Of a stretch of 64,000 bases of DNA, positions 36,008-46,251 are shown piece by piece. The position numbers and the translations under genes are program-made. The DNA lies in contig NZ_JBLWFK010000002.1 in NCBI RefSeq assembly GCF_048323675.1, positions 1,198,636 to 1,262,635 on the forward strand. Reading direction: 5' to 3'. Source of the DNA: Mangrovimicrobium sp048323675 (GTDB lineage: Bacteria > Pseudomonadota > Gammaproteobacteria > Pseudomonadales > Halieaceae). The notes beneath the pieces were generated by a model, which saw only the letters and a list, made by a program, of their open reading frames with translations, did not search any database and had not been told where the DNA came from. The first letter of the stretch is position 1. Each line of letters starts with the position of its first letter.

Positions 36008-37246
36008 TCAGGCGGAGTCGAAAGCGATCGGCAGGCCGCGAATCCCCCAGACTCCGGGAAAGGGACGCCAGTTCACTGCACCCACCAGCCGCGGATTACG
36101 CAGCCGCCGGGCTATCAGGTGAAAGCCCTCCTCGATCTGCGCCCGGGCAATGAACTGGCCCAGGCACATATGGGCGCCCATGCCGAAGGCCATGTGGTGC
36201 CTGCAGCCCGACCCGCGCTCGGGGTTGAACACGTCGGGGTCGTTCACCGCCGTCGCATCCCTGCCGGACACGCTCCAGGGAAACATGACCAGCGTCTTTA
36301 CCGGGAACTGGACGCCGCGAAAGCTGAATGCCTCGTTGACCACCCGTGTCGCCGACGAGGGGTTGCGGTAGCGGAACGACTCCTCGATCACCTTGCGGCA
36401 AAACGCCATGTCCTCGCCACAACGGCGGTAGTCCTCCGGGCGGTCCAGCAGCATGTGCATGATCAGGGTCAGCACGTTTTTCGAGGTGTCGTAGCCGGCG
36501 CCGAACAGGAAAATCAGCAGGTTGTAGAGTTCCTCCTCAGTCATCCCTCCCCCGGCCTGTGCCTCCAGCAGGCGGTCCAGCAGGTCGGGTTCCGGCCACA
36601 GCCGCTGTCCCGCGCGCCGCTCGTCCACCAGCTGGCGCACGAAACCGTCGAGGATGCGGACGCTCTCCTGCAGCTGGGGCAGGTACTGGCGATCCATGCT
36701 GAGCGCAAGGCCCAGGGCTTCCAGGGACGAGCGCAGGCTGGGGATGACATCCGGCGACGCGCCGATAATCCGGCACATGACGGTGATCGGGAAATACGCG
36801 GCGAACTCCTCGAAATCGAAGGCCTGCCGCGGCGCCCAGGCGTCGAGGTGCGCGGTGACCACCTCGCGCATCATCGAACGGTACTGGTTGGCCAGCCGCG
36901 GGGTGAAATGCGGCGCCAGCACATCGCGCAAACGCCGGTGCGTCTCGGCCGACTGCACCTGCACGGTACCGGCAATGAAGTCGCCCCAGGGCGTACCCGT
37001 CGCCCCCATGAACTCGACGATGTCCACGAAGCCCATCTGCATCTTCGCGTCGTGGGCCAGCAGGTCGCGCATCGCCTGGTATTCGGTGATCACGTAGCCG
37101 AAGGAGGCTTTCGCCAGCCAGGGATGCTGCGTTCGCGCCGCGCGAAAATGGGCGACGGGGTCGTCGGAAAAGCCGGGTTCGTCCACCGCCAGGTAGGGCA
37201 GGTCAATCCCGGACAACTCTATCCCGGACAACATGGCATTTTGCAT
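36008..37246 (-). CDS. Cytochrome P450 (2)
   Basis: 412 aa from the ATG at 37246, which has CCGGAGG; the frame stays open to 37840 but that part is antisense-like and overlaps the SDR gene. Heme motif FGMGAHMCLG with C361; I-helix LLIFLFGAGYDTSKN; ExxR in VIEESFRYRNP. Class I bacterial type. Follows the SDR gene by 59 bp and shares its operator-bearing promoter region at 38343. Likely hydroxylates the same hydrophobic substrate handled by the Rieske, LLM and FAD enzymes. Electron partners are elsewhere. Confidence 0.92.
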   Translation of the reverse strand: MQNAMLSGIELSGIDLPYLAVDEPGFSDDPVAHFRAARTQHPWLAKASFGYVITEYQAMRDLLAHDAKMQMGFVDIVEFMGATGTPWGDFIAGTVQVQSAETHRRLRDVLAPHFTPRLANQYRSMMREVVTAHLDAWAPRQAFDFEEFAAYFPITVMCRIIGASPDVIPSLRSSLEALGLALSMDRQYLPQLQESVRILDGFVRQLVDERRAGQRLWPEPDLLDRLLEAQAGGGMTEEELYNLLIFLFGAGYDTSKNVLTLIMHMLLDRPEDYRRCGEDMAFCRKVIEESFRYRNPSSATRVVNEAFSFRGVQFPVKTLVMFPWSVSGRDATAVNDPDVFNPERGSGCRHHMAFGMGAHMCLGQFIARAQIEEGFHLIARRLRNPRLVGAVNWRPFPGVWGIRGLPIAFDSA

Positions 37247-37305
37247 ACGTGTACCTCCGGAACTGTCACCTTCAGGCGCTGGACGGCGTTTCCCCTCGCG
37301 GCCCC

Positions 37306-38241
37306 CTACTCTCCCCTGCCCGTTGCCGTGTAGGGGCGGATGTCCGCCTCCGACTCGACGCCACCGAGCCCGATAACCGTATCCCGGGGGCTGCCCATGA
37401 CCTGCCCCCAGTTGGCGGCGATCTTCTCGACGGTGATGTCGCGATCGGCAATGCCCTCGCTCTGGGCGACGTATACCCGGCGCACCACCCCGCCCACCGC
37501 CTCCAGGCTCTCGCCGGTGACCGGGCACGCTTCGTGGGCGAGAAACGCGACCGCGGGCGCGGCGAGTTCCGCGGGCAGGTTCTGTTGCGCGTACTGGTAC
37601 AAGTCCGAGGACTCCTGCCGCTGGGCGTGCACCATGCGGGTATAGGCCCCGGGCAACACCGTGTTGACCTTGATGCCGAGGGGCTGCCCCTCTACCGCCA
37701 GGGCGCGCGTCAGGGAAAAGATGCCGCCCTTGGCCGCGCCGTACATGGCCAGGGCCCACATGCCGGTAAAGGCCCCCGAGCCGGTGTTGACGATGCGCCC
37801 GTAACCCTGCTGGCGCATGTGCGGCCAGGCCGCGCGGCACATCCAGACGGTACCCATCAGGTTGATATCGATGTGCCGCTGGACGTCGGCGGCAGACATC
37901 TCGTCGAACGCCGCTGCGATGGAAATACCCGCATTGTTGACCAGGATATCGACACCGCCGAATGCCTCGATGGCCGTGTCGATCACCGCCGCCGCGCCGC
38001 GTTCGGTCGCCACCGAGTGGGTATCCGCCACAGCGTTGCCACCCAGCGCGCGAATCTCCTGGGCCACCGCCTCGGCGGACGCGTCGCCGGTATAGTTTGG
38101 CGCGTCGATCCTGCCGATATCATTGACCACCACATTGGCGCCGCGGGCGGCCAATAGCATGGCGTGCGCCCGGCCGAGACCAGGTTTGCCACCGGCGCCG
38201 GTGACGATGGCGGTGCGGCCGTCGAACCTGAATTCTTCCAT
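37306..38241 (-). CDS. Short-chain dehydrogenase/reductase
   Basis: 311 aa. Cofactor motif TGAGGKPGLGRAHA, NNAG at ~95, active-site YGAAK. The N-terminal layout (MEEFRFDGRTAIVTGAG, ANVVVNDIG) resembles the dehydrogenase part of the multifunctional enzyme type 2 / 17-beta-HSD4 group, which oxidises (3R)-hydroxyacyl-CoA or hydroxysteroids with NAD. The tail after residue ~250 is longer than in minimal SDRs, as in that group. First gene of the SDR-P450 pair; operator copy 3 lies ~100 bp upstream. Confidence 0.9.
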   Translation of the reverse strand: MEEFRFDGRTAIVTGAGGKPGLGRAHAMLLAARGANVVVNDIGRIDAPNYTGDASAEAVAQEIRALGGNAVADTHSVATERGAAAVIDTAIEAFGGVDILVNNAGISIAAAFDEMSAADVQRHIDINLMGTVWMCRAAWPHMRQQGYGRIVNTGSGAFTGMWALAMYGAAKGGIFSLTRALAVEGQPLGIKVNTVLPGAYTRMVHAQRQESSDLYQYAQQNLPAELAAPAVAFLAHEACPVTGESLEAVGGVVRRVYVAQSEGIADRDITVEKIAANWGQVMGSPRDTVIGLGGVESEADIRPYTATGRGE

Positions 38242-38342
38242 GCACTTTACCTTATGAGCGTTATTCTGGGTGCTGGTAGTGCCCCACTGACTGGTGCAAT
38301 GCGCGATGGTATTGCACTGTGGAATGGCGGGGTTATTGGATT

Positions 38343-38365
38343 AATACAACTTTAAAGGTGATATT
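38343..38365. promoter_or_regulatory. Shared catabolic-regulon operator, copy 3
   Basis: On the minus strand this reads AAT-ATC-ACC-TTTAA-AGT-TGT-ATT, matching the other copies and itself palindromic (16 of 22 paired positions). It lies ~100 bp upstream of the SDR-P450 unit. A -10-like TATTAA is at its edge but no good -35 is visible. Confidence 0.62.
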
Positions 38366-38546
38366 AGGGAGATTGTCGGGTGGATGCAAGTTGAGCGCGG
38401 ATGCGCGGGATATGGCGACAAATATGGTGCCGCAGGTGAGCTGGAGTTCCCAGGAATGTGAAGCCACAGGCAGGCATGCCTAAAGCTTGTGTCCACCAAT
38501 TCCTGAAAACCCCACAGAGCAGAGATTGAACACAGAGAGGCACGTT
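38366..38546. other. Intergenic, no gene seen; start of more AT-rich DNA
   Basis: Remaining part of a ~305-base gap between the SDR and the dehydrogenase at 38547. I see no ORF, strong hairpin or RNA gene. Base composition begins to shift toward AT here. Confidence 0.5.
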
Positions 38547-39521
38547 TTAAGGAATTTTAACGACAACACAACCCGTGCGCGCTTCCACTTCAACGCGCTT
38601 GTGCGCCTCTATAATCTCGGCCATTGGAAAAACCTGATCAACCGCCGTTGAAATCTTCCCTTCTCGTAACAGATTGGCCAGCTCGCTCAACTCTTCTTTG
38701 CTTTCCGCAGCAAAGCTGACAATGACTTTTTTACCGGTTCGTTTAAATACTCTGTTAGCCGAAATCAGCTTTTTGAAGGTGGGGTTAGCCGATGCATAGC
38801 GCCCTCGTTCCTCTAGACAGGCCAGCGAACTTTCCAAATCGGAACCCGCGACCATATCAATAATCACATTCCACCTTTTGCCCAAACTCGTATAAGGCTT
38901 CCTGGTGTAATCGATAAATTCATCGGCGCCGCTTGCTAAAATAGCCTCCTGTTTATGTGGTGCATCCACGGCTGTCACATGTGCGCCATAAGCTTTTGAA
39001 ATTTGCAAAGCATACATGCCAATACTTCCACCTGCGCCATTGATCAATACCTTGTCACCGGGCTTGATATCAGCCTGCATGCAAAAATGAATCGCATTTA
39101 AACCACCAAGCGGTACCGATGCGGCATCTTCAAAACTCAAATTTTCAGGAATGTGCGCAATCCCGGCATTTTGCGAAAGTCTGATGTATTCAGCATAGGC
39201 ACCCATTGCAAAGCCGCTCGAGCCAAATACTCGATCGCCGGGTTTAAAAGCTTCCACCCCCTCGCCAACGGATTCGACCTTGCCGGCAAAATACCCCCCA
39301 AGAACAGGATTGCGCGGGCGGAAAATACCGAAGGCCAAACGCAGTGGAAACGCAAACCACTTTACTGCAAAGGTAAAAGAACGCAGCTCACAGTCGCCTT
39401 TCGTCACCTCGGCTGCGTGCACCTTGATAATCAGTTTTCCTTTCCTGGGCTCAGGCTTGGCAATATCACCCAATTCAAGCACTTCAGCTGGGCCATATTG
39501 CTTGCATAAGATTGCGCGCAC
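38547..39521 (-). CDS. MDR-family NAD(P)-dependent alcohol dehydrogenase / quinone reductase-like
   Basis: About 324 aa from a GTG at 39521 behind GCGAGGAAG; a TTG at 39554 is also in frame. MDR fold: GGYFAGKVESVGEGV, then the AYAEYIRLS strand, and nucleotide-binding VLINGAGGSIGMYALQISKAYG. It lacks the structural and catalytic zinc cysteine set, so a quinone-oxidoreductase-like reductase is more likely than a zinc alcohol dehydrogenase. Codon use and composition are clearly more AT-rich than flanking genes, pointing to transfer. No operator copy precedes it. Confidence 0.85.
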   Translation of the reverse strand: MRAILCKQYGPAEVLELGDIAKPEPRKGKLIIKVHAAEVTKGDCELRSFTFAVKWFAFPLRLAFGIFRPRNPVLGGYFAGKVESVGEGVEAFKPGDRVFGSSGFAMGAYAEYIRLSQNAGIAHIPENLSFEDAASVPLGGLNAIHFCMQADIKPGDKVLINGAGGSIGMYALQISKAYGAHVTAVDAPHKQEAILASGADEFIDYTRKPYTSLGKRWNVIIDMVAGSDLESSLACLEERGRYASANPTFKKLISANRVFKRTGKKVIVSFAAESKEELSELANLLREGKISTAVDQVFPMAEIIEAHKRVEVEARTGCVVVKIP

Positions 39522-39642
39522 TAGAACTTCCTCGCGGTTATATTGAACCGGCAAGTAATTATTTCGGGTTAATAGAAGCTGTGGTTCTCCCCCGGCATGC
39601 CGGACATAGTCCAGTGTCTCTAAAGAACCTTATTCGCTCTAA

Positions 39643-40950
39643 TCACGAAAAACTCGCTCTGTAAGTCTGAGGCTGGAGGTTTACATATTGATCGACAGCA
39701 CCAACCAGCTGGAATATTCTTACCCGGCGCCTGAAGTCGAAAACCCTATATAGAGCGTACTGAGAAGACCACTCTTTGGAATACTCCAACTCATTACCAC
39801 TTATGTAAAATGGCTGATACTTTCCACTATTGGTAGTTTTGACCTCAATAAACAGTTCCGAGTCCTTGCCTGGATTGAAAGACCGAACATCAAACCCCAG
39901 GCCATCACCGCGCTCCCTGCTACTCCACTCCACCTCTCTCGCGAGATCAGCTCTGCCTAGCGCTATCAATCGCTGCCTTTCGTACTCAATCACAAAAGCT
40001 TCACCACGCTCTCCGAGCTTGCGGTTTGTACGCTCACGTTCAGTAAAATTTAGTTTTTTTGCAGTGTACTGTCGTACAGGCTCATTGATGGTTGCTATCT
40101 TTTCCGGAACTTCTGAATCGAGCACTGACTTCCAATCGATCACTCTCGGTGAAATATCGATGGCCGTAGACGCGGAATCCAGAAGACTGTCCACACTCAC
40201 CTGGTGGCGCGCGAGATACGCGAGAACCACGTGCTTCAATTGAGCTTGGTAATTGAAGGCCGGCTTGTAACCTTGAATATAAGGCTGCCCCATTTCCAAC
40301 ATTATTGCGCTGATGTTTTGATGCTTATACTCAATGGAACCCTCGCTACGCTGCTTTAGCGAAGCCATTAGTTTTCTACGATGATCTGCCTTGCTGTATG
40401 AGTTACCCAGCAGTTCAAGATTGAGCATCTCGAAGTAGTCTTGAACTATTGCCTCACATTCCAGCCAATTCCAACCACCTCCCACACCCAGCATGGTATC
40501 GACTTCGTTCTGGCTCAAGTTTTGATATAACGCAGCACGGAGCAATTCGCGGCACGTGCCGTAACTCACATACTCGAAAAGTTCATCGTCCAAGTACACG
40601 AAGTCGATGGTATTCTCTATAACTCCGGCACTACTCGCAGTGGTCAGTTCGGCATATTCCGCCGCATGACCGGGTTTAGCCCGGTGATGCCAGAACCCGC
40701 TGCTACGCAAGTGGAAATATGGAAGGTGTGGGTTGTTCCGATCCTGAGGGCTGGAGAGCCTCTCGAAATGCTTTGAATACGCGCGCTTCAGGCTTTCATC
40801 GAAGGGAATACGGTTATCTGCGATCTCGTCTGCTTCATATAGATCGAGTACCGCGAGTAGCATGGCGACCTTGTGCGGACTCTTCTCTCCTCCAGCACGA
40901 ACATTTACCTTTAAGTTGGAGAAACGTCTCTCGTAATCCAAGACGCTCAT
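39643..40950 (-). CDS. DUF3883 protein with McrA-like N-terminal region (putative restriction/defence nuclease)
   Basis: 435 aa from the ATG at 40950, which overlaps the HIT gene stop as ATGA. Residues ~1-130 (GGEKSPHKVAMLLAVLDLYE, then PYFHLRSSGFW) resemble the N-terminal head of McrA-like HNH restriction enzymes; residues ~200-240 (HQNISAIMLEMGQPYI and GYKP..NYQ) are a further piece seen in such proteins. Residues ~310-420 fit DUF3883, with a PD-(D/E)XK-like set: E317, D354 in GFDV, and E369-V-K371. No HNH motif is present, so DUF3883 would be the nuclease. AT-rich like its neighbours. Function is inferred, not shown. Confidence 0.75.
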   Translation of the reverse strand: MSVLDYERRFSNLKVNVRAGGEKSPHKVAMLLAVLDLYEADEIADNRIPFDESLKRAYSKHFERLSSPQDRNNPHLPYFHLRSSGFWHHRAKPGHAAEYAELTTASSAGVIENTIDFVYLDDELFEYVSYGTCRELLRAALYQNLSQNEVDTMLGVGGGWNWLECEAIVQDYFEMLNLELLGNSYSKADHRRKLMASLKQRSEGSIEYKHQNISAIMLEMGQPYIQGYKPAFNYQAQLKHVVLAYLARHQVSVDSLLDSASTAIDISPRVIDWKSVLDSEVPEKIATINEPVRQYTAKKLNFTERERTNRKLGERGEAFVIEYERQRLIALGRADLAREVEWSSRERGDGLGFDVRSFNPGKDSELFIEVKTTNSGKYQPFYISGNELEYSKEWSSQYALYRVFDFRRRVRIFQLVGAVDQYVNLQPQTYRASFS

Positions 40951-41348
40951 CTTGAGCTCCAATAATCTGCTCGCTCCGGAATGATCCAGCGAATCCCACC
41001 CCTGGGATCAGTACCAGGTTCGTCATATCGCGGGATAACGTGAATGTGCAGGTGGGGGATCGTTTGCCCTGCTGCGACACCGTCATTGATCCCAATGTTA
41101 TAAGCACTGGGCTGGTAACGCTGATCAAGTCCTACCTTCGCTCTCTCGATCAACTGAAAAAGTGCTCGCCTCTCTTCGTCAGAGGCATCGAACAGGGATT
41201 GAATGTGTCGTCTTAGAATGACAAGACTGTGACCAAGAGTAACGGGAAAGCCGTCTTCGATTAGTATGGCCAATCCGTTCTGGTCTATGACTCGTCCACA
41301 GGAATTGCTGGTCGCAATATCACAGAACGGGCAGGAATCTGCCTCCAT
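40947..41348 (-). CDS. HIT family hydrolase, coupled to DUF3883 gene
   Basis: 133 aa from the ATG at 41348 with GAGGAAAC upstream. Zinc-type CPFC at residues 6-9, and the histidine triad HLHIHV with H99, H101 and H103. The C-terminal GGIRWIIPERADYW is typical of a bacterial HIT subgroup distinct from HinT. HIT enzymes hydrolyse nucleoside phosphoramidates, dinucleoside polyphosphates or nucleotidyl adducts. The 4-bp ATGA overlap with the DUF3883 gene implies a fixed stoichiometry. A promoter (-35 TTGATT at 41404-41409, spacer 18, -10 TATTAA at 41380-41385, minus strand) precedes it. Confidence 0.88.
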   Translation of the reverse strand: MEADSCPFCDIATSNSCGRVIDQNGLAILIEDGFPVTLGHSLVILRRHIQSLFDASDEERRALFQLIERAKVGLDQRYQPSAYNIGINDGVAAGQTIPHLHIHVIPRYDEPGTDPRGGIRWIIPERADYWSSR

Positions 41349-41379
41349 GCAAGGTTTCCTCAATTGATCTCTAAGCACT

Positions 41380-41409
41380 TTAATAGAACTGTCTCCAATT
41401 GCAAATCAA
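41380..41409 (-). promoter_or_regulatory. Predicted sigma-70-type promoter of the HIT-DUF3883 operon
   Basis: On the minus strand TTGATT (41404-41409) and TATTAA (41380-41385) are separated by 18 bases, about 32 bases before the HIT start. Good match for a constitutive promoter, with no obvious operator. Confidence 0.5.
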
Positions 41410-41534
41410 GGCAGGGAAATGTGTTAAGGCGCGAGTAGAACGCAGGGCGCTACCGTGATGGTGGGGCGAGGGATTGATCAGAACAGCCTTGGCCGGGGTT
41501 GCGCGCGACCTGTTCGATCCGTTCGGGGCGCCTG

Positions 41535-41589
41535 CGCCTCGCTGCAGCGTCAAAATTGCCCCTAAGGTCGCAATTTTTCGAGCGAGGCG
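41535..41589. repeat. Nested stem-loop next to tRNA-Ser
   Basis: Outer perfect 9-bp arms CGCCTCGCT (41535-41543) and AGCGAGGCG (41581-41589) enclose inner perfect 8-bp arms AAAATTGC (41552-41559) and GCAATTTT (41570-41577). No ORF runs through it. Sits between the HIT promoter and a degenerate tRNA 3' end. Confidence 0.55.
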
Positions 41590-41617
41590 TCGAACCCGGT
41601 CATCACTCTCCGCCACA
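41585..41617 (+). repeat. Degenerate inverted copy of the tRNA-Ser 3' end
   Basis: The plus strand here ends in CTCTCCGCCA and contains a GTCGAAC T-loop-like core, aligning with the 3' third of the tRNA-Ser at 41658-41748, which is on the minus strand. Orientation is therefore inverted relative to the gene. Possible scar of integration or an old duplication; too diverged to be a working tRNA. Confidence 0.45.
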
Positions 41618-41620
41618 AAC

Positions 41621-41653
41621 AAAAAAGGCCGCCCAAACGGGCAGCCCTTTTCG
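41621..41653 (-). terminator. Rho-independent terminator after tRNA-Ser
   Basis: On the minus strand GGGCTGCCC, loop, GGGCGGCC then six T form a GC-rich hairpin with a U tract just 3' of tRNA-Ser. An A-run on the other side could make it work in both directions. Confidence 0.75.
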
Positions 41654-41657
41654 CTTA

Positions 41658-41748
41658 TGGCGGAGAGCGAGGGATTCGAACCCTCGATAGGGGATAAGCC
41701 TATACACCCTTAGCAGGGGTGCGCCTTCAGCCGCTCGGCCAGCTCTCC
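41658..41748 (-). tRNA. tRNA-Ser (anticodon GCT), CCA encoded
   Basis: 91 bases including an encoded CCA (41658-41660). Acceptor stem GGAGAGC pairs with GCTCTCC; long variable arm as in class II tRNAs; T-arm GGGTTCGAATCCC; anticodon GCT complementary to AGC at 41712-41714. Reads AGC/AGU serine codons. Its place downstream of csrA matches the usual gammaproteobacterial alaS-lysC-csrA-tRNA-Ser order, but the tRNA-Arg that often follows is absent. Confidence 0.95.
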
Positions 41749-41882
41749 GGAATCTGATTTTTAGCTGTAATCCCAAGCCTGAAAACGGCCCGAAAGAATC
41801 CGCGTACCTGCATGGGTTACAGGCGCGGCATCATACCACAATCGGTGAAGAATCAAAGCATTGGCGCTTTGATTACAGCAGT

Positions 41883-42080
41883 TTATTCGCCCTTGGATAC
41901 CGCTCGGGGCTGCTGGTTGTCGTCCTGGATACGTTCGTAGATTTCTTCACGGTGTACGGCGACGTCGCGCGGGGCGTTGACGCCGATCCGCACCTGGTTG
42001 CCCTTCACGCCAAGGACTGTAACGGTGATATCGTCGCCGACCATCAACGATTCACCAACTCTGCGGGTCAGAATAAGCAT
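41883..42080 (-). CDS. csrA: Carbon storage regulator CsrA
   Basis: 65 aa from the ATG at 42080 with TTTGGAGAAAC before it; the open frame to 42194 is leader. MLILTRRVGESLMVGD and the VAVHREEIYERIQ core are intact, including the RNA-binding residues R6/R7 and the R44-equivalent in VHREE. Binds GGA motifs in mRNA leaders to control translation of carbon, motility and biofilm genes. Its own leader contains GGA in the ribosome site, so autoregulation is plausible. Between lysC and tRNA-Ser as usual. Confidence 0.96.
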   Translation of the reverse strand: MLILTRRVGESLMVGDDITVTVLGVKGNQVRIGVNAPRDVAVHREEIYERIQDDNQQPRAVSKGE

Positions 42081-42189
42081 ATGGTTTCTCCAAAAACCCG
42101 GGGCCTCATGGCTTTTTGGGGCTGGGTTCATGCCCAGCCCTTCTATGCCCGGTACTTCCAGTGTAGTAAAACTGCCACATTTCGTATAT

Positions 42190-42210
42190 CCCACTAAAGT
42201 CTAAAGTGGG
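42190..42210 (-). promoter_or_regulatory. Inverted repeat between lysC and csrA
   Basis: CCCACT and AGTGGG arms separated by 9 bases, just past the lysC stop and in the csrA leader region. No T-run, so it is a weak terminator at best; may be a regulatory hairpin or operator for csrA. Confidence 0.35.
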
Positions 42211-42228
42211 TACACGGTCCCTACCGGT

Positions 42229-43470
42229 TTAGGCAGCTGTTTCGTCCTGGGGTTCCCCTTCCAATCCAAAAGAAGAGTGCAGCGCACGCACTGCCAACTC
42301 CAGGTACTTCTCCTCGATGATCACCGAAATCTTGATTTCAGAGGTGGTGATCATCTGGATATTGATGCCGTTGTCCGCCAGGGCACGGAACATCTGGCTG
42401 GCGACACCGGCGTGGGAGCGCATGCCCACACCGACGACGGAAACCTTGGCAATTTTGTGGTCCGAGGTCACTTCCAGGGCGCCGAGCTCGGCGGCGACCG
42501 TTTCCAGCACGTCGCGCGCGCGGGGCAGGTCGGTGCGGCCAACGGTGAAGGAAAAGTCGGTGGTGCCGTCGCCGCCCACGTTCTGGACGATCACGTCGAC
42601 CTCGATATTGGCTTCACCCACGGGGCCGAGAATACGGTAGGCCACGCCGGGCATATCGGGCACGCCGCGAATGGTCAACTTGGCTTCGTCGCGGTTAAAG
42701 GCGATACCGGCGATGGTTGGCGTTTCCATTTCAGACTCATCCTCAAAAGTAATCAGGGTGCCAGGCCCTTCCTGGAAGCTGTGCAGCACCCGCAGCGGTA
42801 CGTTGTATTTGCCGGCAAACTCGACGGCGCGAATCTGCAGTACCTTGGAGCCCATGCTGGCCATTTCCAGCATCTCCTCAAAGGTGACGCGGTCCAGGCG
42901 CCGGGCGCCGTCAACGACCCGTGGATCGGTGGTATATACGCCGTCCACGTCCGTATAGATCTGGCATTCGTCCGCTTTCAGGGCGGCGGCCAGTGCCACG
43001 GCGGTGGTGTCGGAGCCGCCGCGACCCAGGGTGGTGATGTTGCCGTCCTCGTCAACGCCCTGGAAACCGGCGACCACGACCACGTAGCCCTGGTCTAGGT
43101 CGGCGTGCAGGCGAACGTCGTCGATTTCGCGGATGCGCGCCTTGGTGTGGGCATCGTCGGTCAGGATGCGCACCTGGCTGCCGTTGTAGCTCTTGGCTTT
43201 GACGCCGCGCTTGTTCAGCGCCATGCTCAACAGCGCGGTGGTCACCTGTTCACCGGTAGACACCAGCACATCCATTTCCCGGGGCACAGGGCGCTCCTGG
43301 ATCTCGTGGGCGAGGCCGATCAGGCGGTTGGTTTCGCCGGCCATCGCGGAGACCACGACGACGACGGCATGACCATCATTGCGGAACCTTTCGACTTTCT
43401 CCGCAACCTGCTCTATACGCTCAATGGTGCCGACGGACGTCCCGCCGAATTTCTGTACGATCAAGCTCAT
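42229..43470 (-). CDS. lysC: Aspartokinase
   Basis: 413 aa from the ATG at 43470 with AAGGAG 13 bases earlier. The kinase motif VQKFGGTSVG is at the N-terminus and two ACT domains lie in the last ~150 residues (RGVPDMPGVAYRILGPVGEAN and VGVGMRSHAGVASQMFRAL). Makes aspartyl-phosphate for lysine, threonine, methionine and diaminopimelate synthesis; the ACT pair gives lysine/threonine feedback. This single-domain class is the one found next to alaS and csrA in many Gammaproteobacteria. Confidence 0.96.
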   Translation of the reverse strand: MSLIVQKFGGTSVGTIERIEQVAEKVERFRNDGHAVVVVVSAMAGETNRLIGLAHEIQERPVPREMDVLVSTGEQVTTALLSMALNKRGVKAKSYNGSQVRILTDDAHTKARIREIDDVRLHADLDQGYVVVVAGFQGVDEDGNITTLGRGGSDTTAVALAAALKADECQIYTDVDGVYTTDPRVVDGARRLDRVTFEEMLEMASMGSKVLQIRAVEFAGKYNVPLRVLHSFQEGPGTLITFEDESEMETPTIAGIAFNRDEAKLTIRGVPDMPGVAYRILGPVGEANIEVDVIVQNVGGDGTTDFSFTVGRTDLPRARDVLETVAAELGALEVTSDHKIAKVSVVGVGMRSHAGVASQMFRALADNGINIQMITTSEIKISVIIEEKYLELAVRALHSSFGLEGEPQDETAA

Positions 43471-43520
43471 TGACTGCTGCCGAACTCCTTTCGCGGCCAC
43501 CGGGGCCTGTCGCAAGGTAG

Positions 43521-43556
43521 AAAAAGGGCGCTATTTAACAACATAACGCCCAAAAA
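43521..43556 (-). terminator. Terminator between alaS and lysC
   Basis: Minus strand: GGGCGTTAT, 8-base loop, ATAGCGCCC, then TTTTT. Eight of nine stem pairs form. It separates alaS from lysC, so lysC-csrA probably have their own promoter; the A-run upstream makes it possibly bidirectional. Confidence 0.75.
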
Positions 43557-43615
43557 GCAAACACACTTGACGGTGAATCACCGCCGGGGTGTTGGGGATT
43601 AGTTCACAGTTCTGC

Positions 43616-46222
<2,607 letters not shown>

Positions 46223-46251
46223 AGTGTGTCTCGGTGGATTGCGCGTGGCGT

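Noticed and set aside
37247..37840. Upstream extension of the P450-2 frame to 37840
   Set aside because: It would lie inside the SDR gene; the ATG at 37246 has a strong CCGGAGG site and the protein then has normal P450 length.
38547..39521. Including the MDR dehydrogenase in the catabolic regulon
   Set aside because: No copy of the shared palindrome precedes it and its base composition differs from the island genes.
41585..41617. A second tRNA on the plus strand
   Set aside because: Only the 3' third resembles a tRNA; no D-arm, anticodon arm or acceptor partner can be built.
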